From contig DASURA010000070.1 in the NCBI GenBank assembly GCA_036280295.1, forward strand, positions 1 to 64,000: DNA of 64,000 nucleotides. The letters run 5' to 3'. The stretch is from AWTP1-13 sp036280295 (GTDB lineage: Bacteria; Pseudomonadota; Alphaproteobacteria; Rhizobiales; Hyphomicrobiaceae). Within the stretch, counting starts at the first letter, position 1; every line of letters begins with the position of its first letter. Both the position numbers and the translations under genes were made by a program. This document shows positions 56,989 through 64,000 of this stretch, in pieces. The notes below the pieces were generated by a model. It searched no databases, was not told the DNA's origin, and saw only the letters and a program-made list of their open reading frames with translations.

Positions 56989-58059
56989 TCACGCCGCCGC
57001 CTTCTTGCGGTTGGCCTCCAGGCGTTCATCCACCAGAGCCACCTGGGCATCGATCGCCGGGTGGCTGAGGCCCTTCTGCCTGGCGATCAGCTGTACCAGC
57101 TTGTCGGCGCGCTCGATGTTGGGTGCACCGTTGTTGAGCGCACGCGCCGCCGAGGCGGGACGCACGAGGCTCTGGGCGGCGGCGGCGTACTTCTCGAACG
57201 GCACCAGGTCGCCGGGATTGGCACCCAGCTTGACCACCAGGTCGTTGACGAAGTTGTAGACCGAGCGTGATGTCTCGATGTCGCTGTGCACGGCCTCCTG
57301 CGCCGTGCGCATGCCGTCGGGCGTGACACAGCGGTAGTTGCCGGCGAGCAGCATCGCCCACTTGGCGAGCGGCACGAAAATCGAGTCATGCACCTTGAGC
57401 TTCACCGGCAGCTCGATCTTGCCCTCGGGCGCATCGAACCGCGCCGCCTCCACATCCTTCTCCAGCTGGCGCAGGATGGCAGTGGATTTGTCGTCCTCGA
57501 AGCGCGCCACCTTGAAGTTGGTGGGTAGCGTGACGAGCAGGAAGTTGGCCTTCTCGTCGGGCGGACGGATCGCCTGCGGATCCGGGCTGTTGAGCGTCAT
57601 GCACCTCGGATCGAACGAATCCCAGACCGTAGGATCCGTATAGGCGGGGCGCAGCGATTCGGCATCGAGGCCCGGAATGCGCTTCATGTAGGGCAGCGGC
57701 GGCATGTTCATGATCGACATGCATGGCACGCGCGATCTGGCGACCTTATCGAGCAGCTCGCGCACACCGGGAGAGCGGTACTGGGGCTCCTGCATGCACA
57801 GGCCGACAAGATCGTACTTGGACGGATCGACGCCATCGGCACCGCCGGCCGTCACCTTGCCGGGCAGCCGGCGCGACTCGAGCAGCACCGGCTCGGAGCG
57901 GCCACGCACCGGCAGGCGCACCTTGAATCCCTCCGCATTAATCAGATCCGCCTCGGCGGGCAGGCACACCAGATGAATAGAATGACCGCCGAACAGCAGC
58001 TTGGAGGCCAACAGCGACCCGTAGGACGCGCCCATCAGCAGGATATTGTAGGTTGCCAT
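56989..58059 (-). CDS. ketopantoate-reductase-like (ApbA/PanE) protein
   Basis: 356 aa. N-terminal Rossmann-like segment NILLMGASYGSLLASKLLFG and HLVCLPAEADLINAEGFKVR; in place of GxGxxG it has GASYGS. The C-terminal part includes LPTNFKVARFEDDKSTAILR, FVPLAKWAMLLAGNYRCVTP and LVPFEKYAAAAQSLVRPASA. It resembles 2-dehydropantoate 2-reductase-like proteins of unknown substrate rather than PanE itself (which has about 300 aa). AAGGAG lies 12 nt before the ATG at 58059. Confidence 0.7.
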   Translation of the reverse strand: MATYNILLMGASYGSLLASKLLFGGHSIHLVCLPAEADLINAEGFKVRLPVRGRSEPVLLESRRLPGKVTAGGADGVDPSKYDLVGLCMQEPQYRSPGVRELLDKVARSRVPCMSIMNMPPLPYMKRIPGLDAESLRPAYTDPTVWDSFDPRCMTLNSPDPQAIRPPDEKANFLLVTLPTNFKVARFEDDKSTAILRQLEKDVEAARFDAPEGKIELPVKLKVHDSIFVPLAKWAMLLAGNYRCVTPDGMRTAQEAVHSDIETSRSVYNFVNDLVVKLGANPGDLVPFEKYAAAAQSLVRPASAARALNNGAPNIERADKLVQLIARQKGLSHPAIDAQVALVDERLEANRKKAAA

Positions 58060-58385
58060 GCGTCCAACTTGCTCCTTTGTGCCATTTTGCGCCCCTTGCG
58101 GGCATTGCAGCGGCTGGATCCCTCGCGCGAGCGGATGGGACGATCGCCCGACCACGTGCAGGTTTGCCCCGCTACGTTTGTCCTTATTTAGGCAATGCTA
58201 TGCCCGTGACGGTTAGCGCGCAATCGTTGCTGTGGCGAGGGCAGACCTCTTGCATTGAAGCTTGCGCCCGATCGGCGACGACGCGGCAGGTTTGCCGCTG
58301 TCACGCACCGGTCGCACCTTGATGCCGGCTTCGGGCATTCCCACGTGGAGAAAAGGGAGGCTTTAAGATCGGAAAGGGCCATTGC
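58060..58385. other. divergent promoter region
   Basis: 325 bp between the ketopantoate-reductase-like gene and the HPF gene. No coding potential, and no TTGA-N6-TCAA box here, unlike before the island's HPF copy. Confidence 0.4.
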
Positions 58386-58766
58386 ATGATGACACCGGTC
58401 GAGATCCATTTTCACGGGATCGAAAAGAGCGAGGCCATCGAGCAGCGCGTGCGCGACAAGGTCGCCAAGCTGGCGAGCCGCTTCGGCCGCATCACGGGCT
58501 GCCGGGTCGCCATCGAAGCGTCGCAGCGCTCGCCGCAGAAGCCTAAAGTTTATCAGATCAAGATCGAGATCGGCCTGCCACAGCGCAAAACCATCGTGGT
58601 CGCGCACGAGCGAGTCGGCAGCCACGCGAGCGAGGAACTGTGCGTCGCGATCCGCGACGCCTTCGAAGCCGCCCTGCGCAAGCTCGACGAGACCGCCGAC
58701 AAGGTCAGCCAGCGCGCCAAGCTGGACCGCGGCCGCCGTCGGCCACGGCCGGAGATGACAGCCTAG
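58386..58766 (+). CDS. ribosome hibernation factor (HPF/RaiA family), short form
   Basis: 126 aa. S30AE fold: VEIHFHGIEKSEAIEQRVRD, KVAKLASRFGRITGCRVAIE and HASEELCVAIRDAFEAALRK, then a basic tail (AKLDRGRRRPRPEM). It is complete, unlike the copy at 21707, and belongs to the chromosomal part. It may be the housekeeping version, but the long form with a C-terminal dimer domain is absent. Confidence 0.85.
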   Translation: MMTPVEIHFHGIEKSEAIEQRVRDKVAKLASRFGRITGCRVAIEASQRSPQKPKVYQIKIEIGLPQRKTIVVAHERVGSHASEELCVAIRDAFEAALRKLDETADKVSQRAKLDRGRRRPRPEMTA

Positions 58767-58820
58767 AAATCGTCTGGTGAGCGGCACATCCTCGCGCCCG
58801 ACTGGCGCGAGGAGCGAGTG

Positions 58821-60191
58821 TCACGTGCGTGGCGGCACGCCCTTGACCGGGCGGTCCGGCGGCAACAGCGGGTTTTCGACGGCCGCCTCCGAGCCGTCGG
58901 GCCTGGGCCAGGCGAAATCATCCGAGCGCCCGGGCTTTGGTGGCAGTCGCTCGCCCTTGAACCAGACTTGATAGTAGGGCTGCCCCGGCGCCGCCTTGCG
59001 CCGGAGGCCCGGCCCCCCGGTGGGTGTGACGGAGCTGAGCAGCACCAGTCCGCCGCCAACGTCGTCGGCGAGCGAATCACCCATCGCCGAGGCCCGCTCG
59101 CCGTTGTCGCGGCGGGTTATGAGCTGCAGCATGGCGGCGGGGATCGACGGACGCGGCAGCTCCAGTGTCACCGTCTCTTCGCGTCCACCGCTGGCGGCCA
59201 CGGTGCGCAGGGAGATGCGGCCGTTGTCGGCCTTGGCGTCGCCGGCAGCATCGATTGCCGAGCCGGAGGGCGATGTCTTGCTTGGAGCTTTGGCTCCCGC
59301 CTTGCCGGTTCCCGGCTTTGCTGCGCCCGCGGTGCTGCCCTTCCCGGCCGGGCCACCACCGGGCGGGCGTGGACGCAGCGCCAGGATGCGCTTCTGCTCG
59401 GCCTCGGTGCCGGCCAAGGGGATCGAGCGCTCGGCGCGCGCTTGCGTCAGATCACGCTTGATCTCGCGCTCGACGAAGTGCGCGAGCTTGCGGTTTCCCG
59501 CCCAGGTGAACTGCACGCCGTCCGGCTCGCGCACGATCCGCTGCTGGCCGGAGATGTCCGGCCCGTACGGTGTGTAGTTGCCCGCCTCGTCGGCAAAGTG
59601 GGCTGTGATGTCGATATACTTGATGCCGTTGAGGTAGGCCTTCTCGCGCACCACGTCGTTGATGGCCTGGGCCGGCTCGTTGACCTCCGGGCGCCGCATG
59701 ATCGGCAGGCCCACCCAGTACACGGCGGCGCCGCGCTTGCGCAGCGTCTTCATCAGGCGATCGGCGCGCCGGCCATATTGCTCGCGCCACGCCGCCGACC
59801 CAACGGGCAGCACCTCGCGCGGCGACACGCGGATATTGTAGCGATCATTGTAGCCGACCATCACCACGGCGATATGCACGGTGTCCTGGCTGGCTTCCTC
59901 AACCTTGATCTCGGCGTCGAACTCGGAGCGGGTGATGCCGGCCAGCGGCCGGCGCCGGCGCTGCAGCTGGATGCGCAGATCGCCCGAGAAGACATCAATG
60001 AGGCCATCCAGCAGCCCTTGACCGAACACGTCGCCGTAGACCTGCATGCGATAGACATCGCCGGCGGGGAACGGCGTGATGTAGCTGGAGCCGGGAAACT
60101 GCTCCTGCGCCGGTGCCCCCGCGATGAGCACCAGCAGCAGTGCCATCGTCATTCCGGCCTTGGTCGCCAACTTGGTCAGGCAGGCGCGCAT
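58821..60191 (-). CDS. DUF459 / SGNH-hydrolase-type periplasmic protein
   Basis: 456 aa from ATG 60191. Signal or anchor helix (AGMTMALLLVLIAGAPAQE), then MQVYGDVFGQGLLDGLIDVF (the GDSL-like block reads YGDVFG), VVMVGYNDRYNIRV (block with Asn), YWVGLPIMRRPEVNEPAQAI and DEAGNYTPYGPDISGQQR. DUF459 proteins are periplasmic and thought to modify envelope polymers. Residues 290-345 form a Gly/Ala/Lys/Pro linker, and the C-terminal part is Pro-rich. The typical catalytic Ser of GDSL is replaced by Val here, so esterase activity is doubtful. Confidence 0.8.
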   Translation of the reverse strand: MRACLTKLATKAGMTMALLLVLIAGAPAQEQFPGSSYITPFPAGDVYRMQVYGDVFGQGLLDGLIDVFSGDLRIQLQRRRRPLAGITRSEFDAEIKVEEASQDTVHIAVVMVGYNDRYNIRVSPREVLPVGSAAWREQYGRRADRLMKTLRKRGAAVYWVGLPIMRRPEVNEPAQAINDVVREKAYLNGIKYIDITAHFADEAGNYTPYGPDISGQQRIVREPDGVQFTWAGNRKLAHFVEREIKRDLTQARAERSIPLAGTEAEQKRILALRPRPPGGGPAGKGSTAGAAKPGTGKAGAKAPSKTSPSGSAIDAAGDAKADNGRISLRTVAASGGREETVTLELPRPSIPAAMLQLITRRDNGERASAMGDSLADDVGGGLVLLSSVTPTGGPGLRRKAAPGQPYYQVWFKGERLPPKPGRSDDFAWPRPDGSEAAVENPLLPPDRPVKGVPPRT

Positions 60192-60468
60192 CACTCGTCC
60201 TCGGCGTGCAGTCTCGGGCAGCACCGCTTGGGCCCGCCCCGTCCATCGCGCGGCGCGGTGCCACCCTGCGGCACCCGGCCCGATCCGGCAAGATCGATGC
60301 TACCCGGCTGGGCAGTATATCCCGTTGCCGACACTTCGATCGGTGTTCATACCGGGGCTCGTCCGCGGTATCCAGCCGGCAGCGGCCCCCTGGCGTCAGC
60401 CGGCTGGCTGAATTGTGGCAACAAGTGCCGGCAATGGCACCGGTTCAAGCATCGAGGGCATGTCAACG
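60192..60468. other. intergenic region
   Basis: About 280 bp. No gene, box or strong hairpin seen. Confidence 0.35.
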
Positions 60469-61770
60469 CTAACGAGCGCCTAACCGCCCCGCCTCCGCAC
60501 TGCGCAGGTGCCCCAGCAGCGCCTCCGATGGCCAGCAATCGACCTTAAGCCGGTTGGCACGCTGGTAGGCGCCGATCAGCGCCCGCGTGTTCATGCCGGC
60601 CTTGCCGTCGATCTTGGAAATATCGTAGCCCTTGGCCTGCAGTCGTGTCTGGATCTCCTCGATGCCACGCGCCGAAAGCTGGCGTACCTTTCCCCAGGGG
60701 GCGTCAAAGGTGCCTGCGCCGGCGATCCGGTCTGACAGGTCGCCGACGAACAGAGCGTAGAGGTCCGACATGTTGTAGCGCTTGATGACCATGAAGTTCT
60801 CAAGCGCCAGGAACGCAGGCCCGTAGGCGCCACCGGGCGTCAGGATGAACGCCTGGGCATTCAGCGCCTGTTTCGGGAAGGCTTGCCCGCGGACCCGCAT
60901 GACGCCGAGCTTGGCCCATTCCGCCACTGTGCGGGCGTGCGGAGGCCCTTCCAGCGCGCACGACGCCCCGGCCGGAAGACGCACCTCGAACCCCCAGGGC
61001 AGGCCGGGAATCCACCCTCTGCCACGCAGCTGGTTGGCGGCCGAGGCCAGTGCATCCGGCACCGAGCCCCAGATGTCCTTGCGCCCGTCGCCGTCAAGAT
61101 CGTAGGCCAGGGAATAGTATTCGGACGGCATGAACTGCGTCAGCCCCATGGCGCCGGCCCAGGATGAGCGCATCGTCTGGCGCGTGCGCACTTTGTCCTG
61201 AAGCATCTTGAGCGCCCAGATCAGCTCCCCGCGGAACAACTCCTTGCGCCGGCCCAGGTAAGCCTGCGTTGCCAGGGCCTCGATGGTGTAGTGGGGCGGG
61301 CTGTGTTGCGTGCTGAACGCTGATTCGCGCCCCCAGATGGCCAGCACCACCGGCGCCGGTACGCCAATCTCGCGCTCGATCTTCTCCAGCGCCCGGCGGT
61401 GCTTGACGCGGAGTTCCCGGCCTTGCCCGGCAAGGCGCTGCAAATAGGAGGCGTTGAGATACTGCTCTGGCGTCCGGGTGAACTCAGCTTGGCCTTTGGC
61501 GTCGCTGTCCTTCTTGCCGGGCAGGATGAGATCAGGCGCCTTCATGTCTGGCGTCACACCCTTGAAGGCGGCGTCGAAGGTGGCCCGCGTGACGCCCTTG
61601 GCGCGCGCTTCCGGCCACAGCGTCTCGATGAACGAGCGGAAGTCCCCGGGCGTTTGCGCACCGGTCCGCTGCGGCAGAGAGAGCAATACCGCCAGTGCTG
61701 CCAACGCCAGGCAAACCACGGGCATGGCGCCACGCCGAAAGCGATAGAAGCCATAGCTATGCAGAATCAC
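60469..61770 (-). CDS. lytic murein transglycosylase (MltB family) with peptidoglycan-binding domain
   Basis: 433 aa from a GTG at 61770 with AAGAGGAT 5 nt upstream; an ATG at 61725 would shorten the signal. Signal helix (PVVCLALAALAVLLSLPQ). The transglycosylase domain has VVLAIWGRESAFST with catalytic Glu149, GAMGLTQFMPSEYYSLAYDL and DIWGSVPDALASAANQLRGR. A PG_binding_1 domain at the C-terminus holds IEEIQTRLQAKGYDISKIDG. It cleaves peptidoglycan to 1,6-anhydro products in the periplasm. The gene is divergent from galU. Confidence 0.92.
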   Translation of the reverse strand: MILHSYGFYRFRRGAMPVVCLALAALAVLLSLPQRTGAQTPGDFRSFIETLWPEARAKGVTRATFDAAFKGVTPDMKAPDLILPGKKDSDAKGQAEFTRTPEQYLNASYLQRLAGQGRELRVKHRRALEKIEREIGVPAPVVLAIWGRESAFSTQHSPPHYTIEALATQAYLGRRKELFRGELIWALKMLQDKVRTRQTMRSSWAGAMGLTQFMPSEYYSLAYDLDGDGRKDIWGSVPDALASAANQLRGRGWIPGLPWGFEVRLPAGASCALEGPPHARTVAEWAKLGVMRVRGQAFPKQALNAQAFILTPGGAYGPAFLALENFMVIKRYNMSDLYALFVGDLSDRIAGAGTFDAPWGKVRQLSARGIEEIQTRLQAKGYDISKIDGKAGMNTRALIGAYQRANRLKVDCWPSEALLGHLRSAEAGRLGAR

Positions 61771-61901
61771 GGCTATCCTCTTGCGGCTGACTGCCCCAGG
61801 GCTGCAGCCGATTTTATGCCAATATCTCTGGCTCTTGCGTTGTGAGTAGGCAGGCTCAACCATAGAGTGGCGGAAATTGCAAGAAAGGACGTCCTCCCCC
61901 G

Positions 61902-62771
61902 ATGCCTAAACGCATTCGCAAAGCCGTACTGCCGGTCGCCGGGCTCGGCACCCGTTTCCTTCCTGCCACCAAGGCGATGCCCAAGGAAATGCTGACGGTG
62001 GTGGATCGCCCGGTGATCCAGCACGTCGTGGACGAGGCACGCGCTGGCGGCATCGAGCACTTCATCTTCGTGACCGGACGAAACAAGGGCGTGATCGAAG
62101 ATCATTTCGACAGCCAGTTCGAGCTGGAGCGCACCCTTGAGGAGCGCAAGAAGCTGGCGGAGCTGAAAGCCTTGCATCAGGACCTGCCGAAGCCAGGACA
62201 GACGAGCTTCACGCGCCAGCAGGCACCGCACGGGCTCGGCCACGCCGTCTGGTGCGCGCGTGATATCGTCGGCGACGAGCCGTTTGCGCTGCTGCTGCCG
62301 GACGTGCTGCACTCGGCCGAGACCCCCTGCATCGGCGAGATGATCTCCGCGTATGCTGAGCGCCCCGGCAACTACATTGCAGTGGCGCCGGTGCCCCAAG
62401 ATCACACGCACCAGTACGGTATCGTCGGCGTCGAGGACCCGAAGGCGAAGGTGTCGCCGATCACGGCCATGATCGAGAAGCCGAAGCCCGGCACGGCGCC
62501 GACCAACCTGCACATCTCCGGGCGCTACATTCTGGAGCCCGAGATTTTCGCCATCCTGAGCCAGGGCGAGCGCGGTGCCGGCGGGGAGATCCAGATCACC
62601 GATGCCATGATCCGGCTCGCCAAGTCGCGGCCGTTCTATGCCTTCCGTTTTGATGGAACGATCTACGACTGCGGCTCCAAGATCGGCTTCCTCACCGCCA
62701 ACATCGCCCTGGGACTGGCACGTGACGATCTGGGGCCGACATTGCGCGCGGAGCTGAAGAAGCTGCTGTGA
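61902..62771 (+). CDS. galU: UTP-glucose-1-phosphate uridylyltransferase
   Basis: 289 aa, standard GalU length. Nucleotide motif LPVAGLGTRFLPATKAMPKE, the VVDRPVIQHVVDEA segment, RQQAPHGLGHAVWCARDIVG, LPDVLHS with the metal-binding Asp, and IEKPKPGTAPTNLHISGRYI. It makes UDP-glucose for envelope polysaccharides. The ATG at 61902 is next to the conserved start PKRIRKAVLPVAG. It ends 79 bp before the convergent protease gene, with a strong hairpin repeat between. Confidence 0.95.
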   Translation: MPKRIRKAVLPVAGLGTRFLPATKAMPKEMLTVVDRPVIQHVVDEARAGGIEHFIFVTGRNKGVIEDHFDSQFELERTLEERKKLAELKALHQDLPKPGQTSFTRQQAPHGLGHAVWCARDIVGDEPFALLLPDVLHSAETPCIGEMISAYAERPGNYIAVAPVPQDHTHQYGIVGVEDPKAKVSPITAMIEKPKPGTAPTNLHISGRYILEPEIFAILSQGERGAGGEIQITDAMIRLAKSRPFYAFRFDGTIYDCGSKIGFLTANIALGLARDDLGPTLRAELKKLL

Positions 62772-62795
62772 TGTGGATGGCGTAGGACGCGCGCA

Positions 62796-62827
62796 GGGCG
62801 GATGAGCGCGAAGCGCGTGATCCGCCC
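62796..62827. terminator. hairpin repeat GGGCGGAT...ATCCGCCC between convergent genes
   Basis: An 8-bp stem (GGGCGGAT / ATCCGCCC) extended inward by GCGC pairing around GAA. It lies between the stops of galU and the protease gene and could end both transcripts. A related element is at 63668-63698. Confidence 0.55.
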
Positions 62828-62850
62828 GACGCCAATCCCCAACGCTCGCC

Positions 62851-63525
62851 CTATCTCTGCCAGCCACCGATGCTCTGCAGTTGCTGCCAATTCCACATGG
62901 CGATGAAAGCGGCGACCAGCAGCAGGAAAATGTCGCGCGGGAAGGCCAGGTAGACGATGCCGGCAGCCACGACGAGCCCCAGGGTGGCGACGATGCGCAC
63001 CGACCATACCGGGCCCAGCAGCCGGCCCAGCCAGGCATCAAGCGTGAAGCCACCGTCGAGCGGGTAGGCGGGCAGCAGGTTGAAGACCAGCAGCAGCCAG
63101 TTGGCTATGGAGAGGATCAGCAGCGGTGCGACCAGTGCGAATCCGCCGCCGGCGCTGGCCTGGATCGCGAGCGCCTCAAACCCCTTCCAGAGCCCCAGGT
63201 TCACCGCCGGTCCCGCCAGATAGATGACCGTGCGGGCGAGAACGGAGTTCGGCAGCGAGCGCTCGAAATGGGCAAGGCCGCCGAGGCCCGTCAGCTCGAT
63301 ATAGGAGACATGGGCATTGAACAGCCGCCCAGCAAAGGCGTGTCCCAGCTCGTGCAGCAGGATCGACGCCAGCAGCCCGATCACGATCACGAAGCCGGCG
63401 GACATGTCCATCGCGTCGCCGGTCGTAAAGTACCGGTAGGTGAACAAGAGCAGCACCAGCACGAACATCATGTCGAGATAGATCGGGATGCCGGCGATGC
63501 GGCCGATCTCCAGACGTGTGAGCAT
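62851..63525 (-). CDS. site-2 protease family membrane metalloprotease
   Basis: 224 aa from ATG 63525 (GGGAAG upstream). Zinc site HELGH at His58-Glu59-His62, and the second site NLLPAYPLDGG with the Asp ligand near residue 169. About six helices. FNAHVSYIELTGLGGLAHFE fits S2P proteins of the SREBF/Rip1-like small group, without PDZ or CBS domain. Its substrate is unknown; such enzymes often cleave membrane anti-sigma factors. The frame to 63654 adds no conserved residues. Confidence 0.88.
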   Translation of the reverse strand: MLTRLEIGRIAGIPIYLDMMFVLVLLLFTYRYFTTGDAMDMSAGFVIVIGLLASILLHELGHAFAGRLFNAHVSYIELTGLGGLAHFERSLPNSVLARTVIYLAGPAVNLGLWKGFEALAIQASAGGGFALVAPLLILSIANWLLLVFNLLPAYPLDGGFTLDAWLGRLLGPVWSVRIVATLGLVVAAGIVYLAFPRDIFLLLVAAFIAMWNWQQLQSIGGWQR

Positions 63526-63667
63526 GATGGCTTCCCTTGCCCCGCAGATTTCCGGATCCGTGCCTGATCGAGGTGCCGGCCGCCGGTCTGCGCAGTCCGG
63601 CAAGCTGCCTCTTATCGGCGGCGAGGCTGTGCAGGTCAACTTAATGGGGGGCAAGGTTTCAAGACAT

Positions 63668-63698
63668 GGGCGGATCCGCAGGAAGCGCGTAATCCGCC
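63668..63698. repeat. second hairpin repeat GGGCGGAT...ATCCGCC
   Basis: Same core as the hairpin at 62796-62827 (GGGCGGAT, GAAGCGCGT, ATCCGCC). Two copies within 900 bp suggest a dispersed palindromic repeat of the host chromosome. Confidence 0.5.
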
Positions 63699-63753
63699 GT
63701 TTCGCGCGGCAAGGGCGACGGAGTCCGCTCCGCTGATCCGCGCCGCAAGCACC

Positions 63754-64000
63754 TCAGGCGACCTTGCTGAGCTCCAGTCTCGGTGCCGTGGCGCGGAAGT
63801 GCTCCTCGGCGGCTGCAACGCCGGAGCCGGCCGCTACCGGCATGCCGATATCGCGCATGGCCATCTCGCAGCCGGCCAGGGCCTGCAGGACCATGATCTC
63901 GTTGACATGACCGAGGTGGCCGATGCGGAACACGCGCCTGGCGACCTTCGACAAGCCCTGTCCGAGCGACATCGCGTAGCGGTGGTATGCCATTTTTACG
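63754..64000 (-). CDS. class V aminotransferase (serine-glyoxylate aminotransferase-like), C-terminal part
   Basis: About 82 residues in the window; the frame is open to the window end, so the N-terminal part is outside. It reads RRYAMSLGQ-type sequence (HRYAMSLGQGLSKVARRVFR), then IGHLGHVNEIMVLQALAGCE and DIGMPVAAGSGVAAAEEHFR, the typical end of SgaA/SPT-type enzymes that move the amino group of serine to glyoxylate. The PLP lysine is not in view. The substrate is inferred from similarity of the tail only. Confidence 0.8.
   Translation of the reverse strand, partial: VKMAYHRYAMSLGQGLSKVARRVFRIGHLGHVNEIMVLQALAGCEMAMRDIGMPVAAGSGVAAAEEHFRATAPRLELSKVA

Noticed and set aside
1..64000. CRISPR arrays, rRNA or tRNA genes, intact insertion sequences
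   Set aside because: I read both strands for regular short repeats, tRNA-like cloverleaf ends and transposase motifs and found none that I could support.

Overview
The window looks like a high-GC alphaproteobacterial chromosome, probably order Hyphomicrobiales. This is inferred from codon bias, a FixK-type regulator with TTGA-N6-TCAA operators, a rhodoquinone methyltransferase (RquA), a PHA synthase, DUF459 and MltB cell-envelope genes and a serine-glyoxylate aminotransferase. I saw no rRNA, tRNA or CRISPR array.

Layout. (1) 0.1-6.35 kb, minus strand: one compact seven-gene cluster. It holds a 2-oxoacid dehydrogenase E1 alpha subunit with a clear Tat signal peptide, its E1 beta partner, a small zinc-ribbon protein, two tandem c-type cytochromes, an MBOAT O-acyltransferase and an SGNH-type partner. 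No E2 or E3 gene is present. A FixK/FNR-type box lies just upstream. (2) 6.4-52.8 kb: a stress and low-oxygen island. It carries eight universal stress proteins (one truncated), two Hsp20s, a ribosome hibernation factor, CBS proteins, an Mg2+ P-type ATPase, PhaC, two FtsX-type ABC exporters with their own membrane-fusion proteins, Spy-like proteins, small c-type cytochromes, RquA, DoxX, SHOCT proteins, an arsenic locus and TspO. Twenty TTGA-N6-TCAA palindromes are scattered through it, usually 45-110 bp before a start codon, and the probable cognate Crp/Fnr regulator (29494-30171) is inside the island. (3) 52.9-54.0 kb: remnants of a relaxase and a tyrosine integrase, suggesting that the island arrived on, or next to, an integrative element. 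(4) 54.1-64.0 kb: ordinary chromosomal genes (EVE protein, aminotransferase, ketopantoate-reductase-like protein, HPF, DUF459, MltB, GalU, site-2 protease, aminotransferase V), with no such palindromes seen.

The island is also heavily decayed. Broken genes include a flavocytochrome c/fumarate reductase, a 2-oxoacid:ferredoxin oxidoreductase beta subunit interrupted by an inverted piece of a DASS symporter, a P-type ATPase lacking its GDGVND hinge, aldehyde dehydrogenase, a CrtI-like FAD protein (two separate pieces), an APC permease, ArsC, a PhnD-like binding protein, a CoA-transferase, a VIT-family transporter with an amber stop, and a flavodoxin.

Taken together, the intact genes suggest a FixK-controlled response to oxygen limitation: protein protection (USP, Hsp20), ribosome hibernation (HPF), carbon storage (PhaC), a changed quinone pool (RquA), envelope remodelling (Spy, ABC exporters, MBOAT) and possibly an exported 2-oxoacid-oxidising enzyme that passes electrons to cytochrome c. 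The last point is inference and is the most novel element seen here.
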